Assembly (NCBI GenBank): GCA_030824295.1
Contig: JAVBYA010000320.1
Coordinates: 1-15,159, forward strand
From: Bacteroidota bacterium
GTDB taxonomy: Bacteria > Bacteroidota > Ignavibacteria > UBA10030 > UBA8401
Length of the DNA: 15,159 nt
Direction of reading: 5' to 3'
The notes below the pieces were generated by a model, which was given only the letters and a program-made list of their open reading frames with translations, made no database searches and was not told the origin of the DNA. A program made the translations under genes and the position numbers. Below, piece after piece: positions 1 through 6,669 of the stretch (position 1 is its first letter; every line of letters starts with the position of its first letter).

Positions 1-1086
1 CAGCTCCACATGGAACGTCGTCCCTCGTCCTACTTCGCTCTCGAACCACACCTTCCCGCCGTACCGTTCCGTCAGTTTCTTTACGATATACAATCCCAGT
101 CCGGATCCCTGCTGCTCCATCGTCTCTCTGTTCACCTGGAAGAACTTGTCATACATCGACGCGAACGCTTCCGGCGGCACTCCGCATCCGGTATCCGCTA
201 CGCTGAAACGGAGCTTCGGTCCGTCGCCGTGACCGGTGATCACAACGGAAGAATCAGAGGATGAGAATTTGATGGCGTTATCGATCAGTTTGCTCAGGAC
301 CATTTCGATATGCGAGACCAGGATCGGACAGGTCACTTCGCCGCTCTGCGCATTGTTGACGACCATGATGCGGCGCTGGGATGACGATTTGAAGTGATGG
401 ACAAGGACGTTCTCGACCAGTTCATGAGGATCGATCGTGTGCGGCGTTGAATAGAAATCCGCATTCAGCTCCCCGGATTCGATCCGTGTTACCAGAAGAT
501 AATCATCGAACATGGAGGTGAGACGCTGACTGTTGCTCTGCAGCATCTCAAGGAACAGCGTCATCTCTCCGGCGCTGAAGTTCGCTTCCGGATCGGAAAG
601 CATCTCCGTGGCACCGATGATGGAGGTGAGCGGCGTCCGCATCTCATGAGAGAACATCCGCAGCAATTGGTTCTTGATCGTCTCGATCTGATGGTTCTGC
701 GAGCGCTGCTGGATCGCTTTTTTCTTCAGTTTCCCCTTCACCGTTGCTAACAGCAGTTTGTAGTTGACCGGCTTCGTCAGATAGTCATCACTCCCCAATT
801 CCTTCCCGAGCGCCAAGGAATCATCATCCGCATTCGCCGACAGGAAGATGAACGGCACATTCTCCATCTCAGGCAGGGAATGAACGGTTCGCAGGAACTC
901 AAGACCGGATTTCCCGGGCATCTCGATATCAGAGATGATCAGGTCCGGCGTGAATGTGGCCAGCGAAGTCTCCGCCTGTAGAACATCACTCATCGCACGG
1001 ACGTCGAATGCATTCGCTTCCAGGATCGGTTGAGCGATCCCGAGGAATGTTTCGTCATCATCCACCAGCAATATCGATTGTTTCAT
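1..1086 (-). CDS. Receiver-histidine kinase fusion (REC-HisKA-HATPase), 3' end outside window
   Basis: Translating the minus strand from an ATG at 1086 gives 362 open codons to the window edge, so the C-terminus is missing. Residues 1-118 are a response-regulator receiver: acidic pocket DDDE at 9-12, phospho-acceptor Asp53 in ISDIEMPG, Ser83 and Lys105 in TKP. Residues 138-205 are a HisKA dimerisation domain with phospho-accepting His147 in FSHEMRTPL. From about 220 comes a HATPase with N box (Asn270 in LIDNAIKFS), G1 box VADTGCGVP, F box YDKFF and G2 box GSGLGLYIVKKL. There is no transmembrane segment, so it is a cytoplasmic kinase whose own receiver lies upstream of the kinase core; it probably relays a signal from a partner kinase. 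The start is supported by AAGGTGG seven to eight bases upstream. It is divergent from the HDOD/hybrid-kinase operon, so the two may belong to one signalling system (inference). Confidence 0.93.
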   Translation of the reverse strand, partial: MKQSILLVDDDETFLGIAQPILEANAFDVRAMSDVLQAETSLATFTPDLIISDIEMPGKSGLEFLRTVHSLPEMENVPFIFLSANADDDSLALGKELGSDDYLTKPVNYKLLLATVKGKLKKKAIQQRSQNHQIETIKNQLLRMFSHEMRTPLTSIIGATEMLSDPEANFSAGEMTLFLEMLQSNSQRLTSMFDDYLLVTRIESGELNADFYSTPHTIDPHELVENVLVHHFKSSSQRRIMVVNNAQSGEVTCPILVSHIEMVLSKLIDNAIKFSSSDSSVVITGHGDGPKLRFSVADTGCGVPPEAFASMYDKFFQVNRETMEQQGSGLGLYIVKKLTERYGGKVWFESEVGRGTTFHVEL

Positions 1087-1145
1087 CGTAGGACCACCTT
1101 TGTTTTATGGCAGATGAATTCAATTTGTATGCCGAATGAATCCAT
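1083..1145 (-). CDS. Candidate 20-residue leader peptide upstream of the receiver-kinase gene
   Basis: A 21-codon ORF reads MDSFGIQIEFICHKTKVVLR then TGA. It starts nine bases after a near-perfect Shine-Dalgarno stretch (AAAGGAGGG, 1162-1154), stronger than the one for the kinase. Its stop overlaps the kinase start codon as ATGA, the usual layout for translational coupling. The peptide matches no family I know, and an overlap of this kind can arise by chance. It could regulate kinase translation or be a real small protein. Nothing in the peptide (no run of one amino acid) suggests classical attenuation. Confidence 0.3.
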   Translation of the reverse strand: MDSFGIQIEFICHKTKVVLR

Positions 1146-1290
1146 CGATTGTACCCTCCTTTATCCGGATTCTTTCGCTGCTTTCCTCAAAAAAAAACCA
1201 GTTGGACAATAATAGCCACAGAATGAATCCTTCCCTAAATCGAGCGATTCTACATGCAGTTATTCGACTCATTTGCTCTGTTTCCGATCC

Positions 1291-1317
1291 TTTGTGGTGG
1301 CATAATTATTGTAAAAT
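1291..1317 (+). promoter_or_regulatory. Candidate promoter of the HDOD/hybrid-kinase operon
   Basis: Two overlapping readings exist in the divergent intergenic region, 44 to 70 bases ahead of the first start codon. TGGCAT at 1298-1303, five bases, then TTGTA at 1309-1313 resembles a sigma-54 element with the right spacing, but the usually invariant C of the -12 GC is T. Alternatively TAAAAT at 1312-1317 is a 5/6 match to a sigma-70 -10 hexamer, without a good -35 box; TTTG at 1291-1294 is the best candidate. Neither reading is strong. The rest of the 1087-1360 gap shows only an A-run (1190-1198) and the AAGGAGG site of the minus-strand leader ORF. Confidence 0.2.
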
Positions 1318-1360
1318 CCGCAAAGAAGTAACGGGTAGTTAATTTTAAAAAGAGGAAATA

Positions 1361-1705
1361 ATGGCAAAAGTGCCGATAGAAATGGTCCAGGAAGGCTGGA
1401 AGGTCATTGCTGAAGTGAGGGATCCGTCTGGTCGGGTCCTCATGAATTCGGGAACGACGATCACGCTGCGACAAAAGGAATCATTGATGCAATACGGCGT
1501 CCTGGTGATCGATGTGCAGGAGTCCGATGCAGCCGGCGATGGTACGGCGAATGCCGGCGATGAAGAACGGTTTCAAACGGCGGCACGAACGCTGGAACCG
1601 CTCTTTGTCCATGCGGACCGTTCATGGGATGTTGTAGCGGCGATCCATACGGCAGCGGTCAGGATGCAGATGGACCGTTCACCGGCTGAAGGGAGCGCGC
1701 AATGA
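1361..1705 (+). CDS. Small protein resembling the N-terminal segment of HD-GYP/HDOD signalling proteins
   Basis: This is a 114-residue soluble protein with no signal peptide. Residues 1-52 follow a pattern known from N-terminal regions of HD-GYP and HDOD proteins: an initial hydrophobic and Gly-containing stretch (EGWKVIAEV), then DPSGRVLMNSGTTIT, a charged turn, and a final strand YGVLVIDV. The second half (55-114) is polar, rich in Ala and acidic residues, and matches nothing I recognise. AGAGGAA lies just before the ATG. The stop overlaps the start of the HDOD gene as ATGA, so the two are almost certainly co-translated and may act together. It may be the detached N-terminal domain of a larger signalling protein. 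The biochemical role is unknown. Confidence 0.8.
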   Translation: MAKVPIEMVQEGWKVIAEVRDPSGRVLMNSGTTITLRQKESLMQYGVLVIDVQESDAAGDGTANAGDEERFQTAARTLEPLFVHADRSWDVVAAIHTAAVRMQMDRSPAEGSAQ

Positions 1706-2556
1706 ATCCTGAGACCATGGTGCAGGCATTCAAAGCATGCGCATCACCGCCGGTCATCTATCTCCGGCTGAATGAAGAGATCAACCATCCCGATTCCTCC
1801 CTCGGAAGGGTCGGCAAGATCATCGGGGAGGATGCATCGCTCTCCGCCCGTCTGCTGAGATTGGTCAACAGTTCGTTCTATGGATTCCCGCAGCGTATCG
1901 GCACGATCAACGAAGCGGTGTTCCTGGTCGGCAGCAGACAGGTGCGGGACCTGGCGCTGGTGACCACCTTGAAGAGCTCGTTCGGTTCGATCCCCCGGGA
2001 TTTGATCGATACGGAATCGTTCTGGCTCCATTCCCTTGCCTGCGGTGCGGCGGCGAAGCTCATTGCTCAGTCAATGGGGAAGCAGGATGTGGAACGGTAC
2101 TTTCTGCTCGGCGTGATGCACGACATCGGCCGCATTGTCATGTTCAATATGGAACCGATCCGGTCAGAAGCCATTCTTCGCAGGGCACGCTCCGAGGCCC
2201 GCTCGCTGACGGATCTCGAACATGAGGTGTTCGGATTCACCCATGCGCAGGTCGGGCGTGCATTGACGGAACAATGGAGACTGCCGGTATTTCTGAACGA
2301 GGTCGTCCGGTACCATCACTCGCCGGAACGCGCCTCATCATTCCCGGAAGAGACCGCTATCGTCCACACGGCGGATATCCTTGCGCATGCAGTGCAGCTG
2401 GGAGCGAGCGGAGAATCGATCCTTCCCGCACTTCACCGGCCCAGTTGGGAGCGGCTCATGATCCCTACAGCGGGTATTGAGAGACTGATGCGCTCGATCC
2501 ACGAAGAGACCACCGCCATGGCATGGCTCTCTTCGGCTACAGAGATAGGAGCGTGA
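1702..2556 (+). CDS. HDOD domain signalling protein
   Basis: A 284-residue protein whose residues 14 to about 210 fit the HDOD family, a non-canonical relative of HD phosphohydrolases found in bacterial signalling proteins. Family marks include the opening PPVIYLRLNEEI, the DASLSARLLRLVNSSFY helix, the INEAVFLVG segment, and the FLLGVMHDIGR segment with His140-Asp141. HDOD domains usually lack the full metal-binding set of true HD enzymes, so a catalytic role should not be assumed; they mostly act as regulatory or scaffold proteins. There is no membrane segment. It overlaps the upstream small gene by four bases and is followed after one base by the hybrid kinase, with AGGAG before that start, so the three form one transcription unit. 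Likely role: an output or adaptor of the adjacent kinase (inference). Confidence 0.9.
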   Translation: MNPETMVQAFKACASPPVIYLRLNEEINHPDSSLGRVGKIIGEDASLSARLLRLVNSSFYGFPQRIGTINEAVFLVGSRQVRDLALVTTLKSSFGSIPRDLIDTESFWLHSLACGAAAKLIAQSMGKQDVERYFLLGVMHDIGRIVMFNMEPIRSEAILRRARSEARSLTDLEHEVFGFTHAQVGRALTEQWRLPVFLNEVVRYHHSPERASSFPEETAIVHTADILAHAVQLGASGESILPALHRPSWERLMIPTAGIERLMRSIHEETTAMAWLSSATEIGA

Positions 2557-2557
2557 T

Positions 2558-5176
2558 ATGGAAACCATCACATCAATGACCAGCATGGAAATGGAACGGG
2601 ATAATGTACAGCTGCAGTCAAGCGTCCGCGAGCTGCGTGATGCGCTCGATCTGATCCTTTCCATCGATTCCGTGAACCACGAACTGCTGCTGGATGATGC
2701 CATAGAGAAGGTGTTCGTCTTTGCATCGGAACAGATGAACCGCATCTGCACCTTCCAGCAGGCAGGATTCTTCGCATTCGAGACCATGGCACCGCAGACG
2801 AAACTCGTCTACTCGTTCCCCGGAACGGACCGGGTGAAACTGACCGAACTCGCTCAGCGCATGGTGACCAAAGAGATGAAGGAGTGGCTGGTCAAACAGA
2901 AGAAGACGGTCCATCTCATGTCCGACGATCCCTCGATCCTCATTCATATCAGTCCGATCGCAACACGCGGATTCGCCTGGGGCTACTTCTTCGGTCTGAT
3001 CCGCATGGTCGACGCTCCCTCCAAAGAGATCCAATCCCAGTTGTTCGATTTCATCCTGAACAATATCTCCAACTATGTGGAGAAACGGGACCTGGTGCAG
3101 AACCTGAACCGACATCAGAACCATCTGCAGTCGCTGGTGGAACAACGGACCAGGACCCTGCAGAAACAGAAGGAAGAACTGGTCGCTGCCCGTGAAGAAG
3201 CGATGGAAGCATCACGGCTGAAATCGGAGTTCGTTGCGAATATGAGTCATGAGATACGGACGCCGATGAACGGCATTCTGGGTATGGCGGAACTGCTCTC
3301 CGCCACGCCGCTCAGCGAGCAGCAGCGCCGCTTCGTCTCGACCATCAATAGCTCCGGGAACCTGCTGCTGCTGATCATCAATGAGATCCTCGATTTCTCG
3401 AAGATCGAAGCTGGGAACATGGCGCTGGAGTCCATCGAATTCTCCGTGGAACAGGTCGTGGATGAGACCATCGCCACCTTGTCCCGTTCCGCGGTGGAGA
3501 AAGGTCTAGAACTGGTGAGCGATACGGCGGACGATGTACCGAAACGGTGTGTCGGTGATCCGTTCCGGCTGCGGCAGATCCTGACGAACCTGATCGGAAA
3601 TGCCGTGAAGTTCACACACGACGGACTGGTGCGCGTGCGTGTAGAGGTGGAGAGTGTTGCGGACCGCAAGGCATCGCTCCGGTTCTCGGTGGATGATACC
3701 GGTATCGGAATGTCCCCCGAACAACAGAAGAAACTCTTCCAGCCGTTCAAACAGGCGGACAGCAGTACCACCCGGCGCTACGGCGGAACAGGTTTGGGAC
3801 TGGTGATCTCCCGGCGTCTTACAACGATGATGGGAGGGGAGTTCACCGTAACGAGCGATGCAGGACGGGGGAGTACCTTTTCTTTCGTTCTGCCGTTGGT
3901 CGTGACCGATGCGTCGCCGGTCAGAACAAGGTCTGCCGTTTCCGAGCCGTCCCGGGTGCTGATGCTCACACCCAACGTCCCGTTCGCCGATGCCGTAGGT
4001 TCGATACTGCGCGGGTGGAATTGTTCGGTGACCATTGCTGATTCACAGGAATCACTCCAGCCGTTGCTGAAGGAGGCCGAAGAGGGGGATCAGCACTACG
4101 ACATGGTGTTCATGTCCTCCGTGGGAAAAGGGAGCCAGTGCATGGAAGTCATCATGCGTATCCGCTCCATTCCTTCCTTACAGCGTACGCGCATCAGCGT
4201 GCTGAGTCCGCTGCCGGACCATGCGCCGAGTTACGGGACCTCGCTTGTGGATACGTTCATCAATACACCGGTCCGCCGCGCGGACCTGTTTGAAGCCATC
4301 CATGGATCCGGCAGAACGGAACAGCATATCCCGTCTGCAGTCACGCAGCAGGACCAGGCTCATTCGGACAAGCGAACACATAGTGAATCGATCCTTCTCG
4401 TGGAAGATAATGAGGTCAATCAGGATGTTGCCATTGCGATGCTGCGCAACCTTGGATATGAACCGGACCTTGCCAAGAATGGAATGCAGGCGGTCAAAAA
4501 GGTGCAGGAACAAACGTATGATGTCATCCTGATGGATTGTCAGATGCCGGAGATGGACGGATTCCAGGCAACGCGGAGCATTCGTGCAATGCCGCATCCT
4601 GCGTGTGATATTCCTATCATAGCGATGACGGCCAATGCATTCAAAAGCGATATCGAGCGCTGCCACTCTGCAGGGATGAATGACCATATCGCAAAACCGG
4701 TCAATATCAAAACTCTGCGGAACAGCATCGATCACTGGCTGCATCCCGAGACGGCGGTAGCAGATCCTCAGACCGTTATGAACCGGACACCGGACTTTAA
4801 AGATCTTCCCTCAATGAACGAGACGTTCATCAATGATCTGAAAGGCATGGTCAGCGGTGATGCTGAACAGTGGCTGCAGGGGATCCTGACGCGATACCTG
4901 GAACTCACAGTACCCACTCTGGAGTTATTGAACGACGCGCTCAGCCGCAGGGATGTCGATAAAGTGTTCCAGCACGCACACAAGATGAAGGGGAGCAGTT
5001 CATCGATCGGCGCCGAACGTGCCGCTGCGATCCTGAAACAGATCGAGCGTGTGCGCACGGACGGTGTGTCCGATGTTACAATGAAGCATTTCGAGGACCT
5101 GGTCAAGGAGTTCAGCGTTGTTACGGAACTGATCGAACGGCGCAAACATCCCGCTGTACCTCAATCGGTACAGTGA
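2558..5176 (+). CDS. Hybrid sensor histidine kinase (sensor-HisKA-HATPase-pseudoREC-REC-Hpt)
   Basis: This 872-residue phosphorelay kinase has no transmembrane segment. Residues 1-180 form an input region, GAF-like in layout (moderate confidence), followed by a coiled coil at about 178-222. HisKA carries His231 in NMSHEIRTPMNGILG. The HATPase has Asn348 in LIGNAVKF, DDTGIGM at 379-385, FQPFKQ and GGTGLGL. Residues 464-582 are a receiver-like domain with Ser520 where the phospho-Asp should be, so it is probably inactive. Residues 611-725 are an intact receiver: EDNE at 616-619, Asp660 in LMDCQMPEMDG, Thr691, Lys713. The C-terminal Hpt carries His808 in HAHKMKGSSSSIGA. The layout matches ArcB/BarA-like kinases in which phosphate passes His231 to Asp660 to His808. 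The next acceptor could be the divergently encoded receiver-kinase (Asp53), an inference from proximity. AGGAG lies ahead of the ATG, one base after the HDOD stop. Confidence 0.93.
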   Translation: METITSMTSMEMERDNVQLQSSVRELRDALDLILSIDSVNHELLLDDAIEKVFVFASEQMNRICTFQQAGFFAFETMAPQTKLVYSFPGTDRVKLTELAQRMVTKEMKEWLVKQKKTVHLMSDDPSILIHISPIATRGFAWGYFFGLIRMVDAPSKEIQSQLFDFILNNISNYVEKRDLVQNLNRHQNHLQSLVEQRTRTLQKQKEELVAAREEAMEASRLKSEFVANMSHEIRTPMNGILGMAELLSATPLSEQQRRFVSTINSSGNLLLLIINEILDFSKIEAGNMALESIEFSVEQVVDETIATLSRSAVEKGLELVSDTADDVPKRCVGDPFRLRQILTNLIGNAVKFTHDGLVRVRVEVESVADRKASLRFSVDDTGIGMSPEQQKKLFQPFKQADSSTTRRYGGTGLGLVISRRLTTMMGGEFTVTSDAGRGSTFSFVLPLVVTDASPVRTRSAVSEPSRVLMLTPNVPFADAVGSILRGWNCSVTIADSQESLQPLLKEAEEGDQHYDMVFMSSVGKGSQCMEVIMRIRSIPSLQRTRISVLSPLPDHAPSYGTSLVDTFINTPVRRADLFEAIHGSGRTEQHIPSAVTQQDQAHSDKRTHSESILLVEDNEVNQDVAIAMLRNLGYEPDLAKNGMQAVKKVQEQTYDVILMDCQMPEMDGFQATRSIRAMPHPACDIPIIAMTANAFKSDIERCHSAGMNDHIAKPVNIKTLRNSIDHWLHPETAVADPQTVMNRTPDFKDLPSMNETFINDLKGMVSGDAEQWLQGILTRYLELTVPTLELLNDALSRRDVDKVFQHAHKMKGSSSSIGAERAAAILKQIERVRTDGVSDVTMKHFEDLVKEFSVVTELIERRKHPAVPQSVQ

Positions 5177-5274
5177 TCGTTGAACCTGAACCGATTCGGC
5201 TCGAAATCATCCCTGTTGCCCCCTTTCAGTGCTCCAAATTATTGTTGTTCCATACCCAACTTTCTCGTAAATTC

Positions 5275-5363
5275 CATTCCGACATGACTTAGCGAGCGCA
5301 GCGAAGCTAAGTCATAAGTCGGAATGAGAATCCTGAGGTTCGCGAAGCGAACCGAAGGATCTC
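5275..5363. repeat. Two-hairpin palindromic element, copy 1
   Basis: Hairpin A (5275-5326) pairs CATTCCGAC-ATGACTTAGC with GCTAAGTCAT-AA-GTCGGAATG around a 12-nt loop, a 19-bp stem with a 2-nt bulge. Hairpin B (5326-5363) pairs GGTTCGC with GCGAACC over a GAA loop; below it a GA/GA internal loop is flanked by TCCT/AGGA and GAGA/TCTC. The layout suggests a REP- or MITE-like repetitive element, probably present elsewhere in the genome. No transposase is present here. Confidence 0.75.
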
Positions 5364-5384
5364 ACAATTAAAAATATTTTACAT

Positions 5385-5401
5385 GCACTCGTAGATCAAC
5401 T
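5385..5401 (+). pseudogene. Truncated 5' fragment of tRNA-Arg
   Basis: The 17 nt match the start of the intact tRNA at 5514-5530 except for A instead of C at 5395. They cover the 5' acceptor strand, the TA linker, the D-stem 5' strand and four D-loop bases. The sequence then runs into the second palindromic repeat. It cannot fold as a tRNA and is a by-product of the tandem duplication. Confidence 0.85.
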
Positions 5402-5403
5402 TC

Positions 5404-5492
5404 CATTCCGACATGACTTAGCGAGCGCAGCGAAGCTAAGTCATAAGTCGGAATGAGAATCCTGAGGTTCGCGAAGTGAACCGAAGGATCTC
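5404..5492. repeat. Two-hairpin palindromic element, copy 2
   Basis: Hairpin A (5404-5455) is identical to copy 1. Hairpin B (5455-5492) differs at one base, C to T at 5477, which turns a G-C pair into a G-U pair and so keeps the stem if transcribed. The element ends 21 nt before the tRNA. Any tRNA promoter must lie inside the 5493-5513 AT-rich spacer or upstream, within or beyond the repeats. Confidence 0.75.
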
Positions 5493-5513
5493 ACAATAAA
5501 AAATATTTTACAT

Positions 5514-5587
5514 GCACTCGTAGCTCAACTGGATAGAGCGTTGGCCTCCGAAGCCAAAGGTTTCGGGTTCGACTCCCGACGAGTGTA
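5514..5587 (+). tRNA. tRNA-Arg, anticodon CCG
   Basis: A full cloverleaf can be read. The acceptor stem pairs GCACTCG with CGAGTGT, including one G-U pair at the end. The D-stem is GCTC/GAGC around AACTGGATA. The anticodon stem is TTGGC/GCCAA with loop CTCCGAA, giving anticodon CCG, which reads arginine codon CGG. The variable loop is 5 nt, the T-stem TCGGG/CCCGA has loop TTCGACT, and the discriminator is A. CCA is not encoded (ACTG follows), so it must be added after transcription. A terminator follows after six bases. Confidence 0.96.
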
Positions 5588-5593
5588 CTGCAG

Positions 5594-5618
5594 ATCCCGC
5601 CTCGGCGGGATTTTTTTT
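5594..5618 (+). terminator. Rho-independent terminator after tRNA-Arg
   Basis: ATCCCGCC pairs with GGCGGGAT around a two-base turn (realistically a four-base loop), followed at once by eight T residues. It is a strong intrinsic terminator that ends the tRNA transcript and insulates the downstream cytochrome operon. Confidence 0.93.
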
Positions 5619-5793
5619 GTACATCAAGGATGAGAGTCCCCGCAGTTTGAGTCAGAGGTTTCGCGAGAGATCATAAACCGGACAAAAATGTCCACTGTCG
5701 GAAAAATTGTGACGGCAGATATCATTCCTCTGTCAGGAAATTTGTATTTTTAACAAAAGAAGAAACTGCTGATTTCATTCCACGAACCGCATT
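5619..5793 (+). promoter_or_regulatory. Leader and probable promoter region of the cytochrome operon
   Basis: Because a strong terminator lies just upstream and the downstream genes are tightly packed, the operon promoter should lie here. The region holds a perfect short palindrome, GGACA-AAAA-TGTCC at 5680-5693, and an AT-rich stretch at 5735-5765. I could not fix a -10/-35 pair: TTGAGT at 5647-5652 with CATAAA at 5672-5677 is a poor match with a 19-bp spacer. No clear Shine-Dalgarno site precedes the ATG at 5794. Confidence 0.45.
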
Positions 5794-6666
5794 ATGGACA
5801 AGACCATTCACCGTGCATTCATTATACTGCTGCTCGCCGTCGGCGGTATCTCCGTCAGCACGATCTTTATCCGCAATATCGACTATTACCTGCTGCCCGA
5901 CGAAGAACGTCCATATCATGAACGGTACGATCAGCTGAAGCCCAGCGGCATAGAAAGTCACGGCTATGGGATCATCGGCAGCGCTCTGATCATCATCGGT
6001 GTGGTGATGTATTCCTCACGCAAAAGGGTGAAGGCATTCTCTCAGGTCGGAAGGATCAAATACTTCCTGGAGTTCCATATCTTCCTCTGCCTGCTGGGAC
6101 CGCTGCTGGTGATGTATCATACGACGTTCAAGTTCGGCGGGATCGTTGCGGTCAGCTTCTGGAGTATGACCGCCGTTGCCATGAGCGGTATCGTCGGACG
6201 GTATCTCTATGTGCAGATACCGAAAGGCATCCAGGGGGATGAACTAGATATCAAAGAGCTGGAGCGGGCAAATCTGGAACTGAAGGACGTGCTGTGCGAA
6301 CAGTACGGTCTCGATGAGATCGATCTGAAGAAGATCGATTCCCTCGCTGTGCCGAAGCACCGGGCAGCTTCGATCGTTTCGCTGCTGCTGTTCTTTATCA
6401 TCGGGGATATCACGATGCGGTCACGGCTGCAGAGGATCGTCAAACACCTTCACGCCCGATCGGTGGATGCGGCCATGGCACGGAAAGTGCTCCATATCGC
6501 CGCTGAACGCATCAAGCTGATGCGCCGGATCCAATTCCTGGAACAGTTGAAGGACTATTTCCATTATTGGCATGTCATCCATCTGCCGTTCACCATCATC
6601 ATGTTCATCATTCTGTTCGTTCACATTGCTGTCGCCGTTGTCTTCGGCTACACGTGGATATTCTGA
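5794..6666 (+). CDS. Inner-membrane protein, likely di-haem b-type cytochrome
   Basis: A 290-residue protein with about six membrane helices: 7-27, 57-73, 91-108, 117-137, 193-207 and 263-287. Two helices each carry a His pair with the same spacing: His95 and His109, and His263 and His277 (His257 and His260 are also nearby). The 14-residue step places two haems one above the other between the helices, as in cytochrome b of the bc1 complex. Helices 4 and 5 are separated by a charged, probably cytoplasmic stretch (142-190), and another follows helix 5 (208-255). I do not recognise a named family. As first gene of an operon of exported multihaem cytochromes, its likely role is passing electrons across the inner membrane, from quinol or from the Fe-S/flavin protein at the operon's end (inference). 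No CxxCH motif is present. The ATG lacks a clear ribosome site. Confidence 0.8.
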   Translation: MDKTIHRAFIILLLAVGGISVSTIFIRNIDYYLLPDEERPYHERYDQLKPSGIESHGYGIIGSALIIIGVVMYSSRKRVKAFSQVGRIKYFLEFHIFLCLLGPLLVMYHTTFKFGGIVAVSFWSMTAVAMSGIVGRYLYVQIPKGIQGDELDIKELERANLELKDVLCEQYGLDEIDLKKIDSLAVPKHRAASIVSLLLFFIIGDITMRSRLQRIVKHLHARSVDAAMARKVLHIAAERIKLMRRIQFLEQLKDYFHYWHVIHLPFTIIMFIILFVHIAVAVVFGYTWIF

Positions 6667-6669
6667 CCT

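Larger units (their letters stand above)
5177..5513. other. Non-coding region between the hybrid kinase and tRNA-Arg
   Basis: This 337-nt gap carries no credible ORF. Its first 95 nt hold no recognisable element. A 7-bp hairpin at 5154-5173 (CTGTACC/GGTACAG) spans the kinase stop codon, but no T-run follows, so it is not a convincing intrinsic terminator. From 5272 the gap is filled by the tandem palindromic repeat described separately. Confidence 0.7.
5272..5529. repeat. 129-bp direct tandem duplication, two copies, ending inside tRNA-Arg
   Basis: Copy 1 covers 5272-5400 and copy 2 covers 5401-5529, with no indel and three substitutions: c5348/t5477, t5370/a5499 and a5395/c5524. Each copy holds the same two palindromes, an AT-rich spacer, and the first part of the tRNA-Arg gene. 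Only copy 2 continues into a full tRNA. The duplication therefore took in the repeat plus the tRNA 5' end. The base at 5395 breaks the D-stem in the partial copy, while the intact tRNA keeps it, which fits selection on copy 2 only. Confidence 0.92.

Noticed and set aside
1134..1230. Direct repeat of a 10-mer (GAATGAATCC at 1134-1143 and 1221-1230) as a regulator binding site
   Set aside because: Two copies of a 10-mer 87 bases apart in AT-rich DNA are not enough to claim an operator; no further copies or symmetry seen.
1030..1342. Plus-strand ORFs of 60 and 68 residues in the divergent intergenic region
   Set aside because: One overlaps the minus-strand kinase start, neither has a ribosome site or protein-like composition.
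2338..3145. Minus-strand ORFs of 149 and 175 residues opposite the HDOD and kinase genes
   Set aside because: They overlap well-supported signalling domains on the plus strand and show no recognisable features.
5272..5530. CRISPR array
   Set aside because: Only two adjacent 129-bp copies with no spacers and no cas genes; the unit includes a tRNA fragment, so this is a tandem duplication.
5514..5587. Integrative element attachment site at tRNA-Arg
   Set aside because: No integrase is in the window and the duplicated piece is the tRNA 5' end, not the 3' end used by most integrases.
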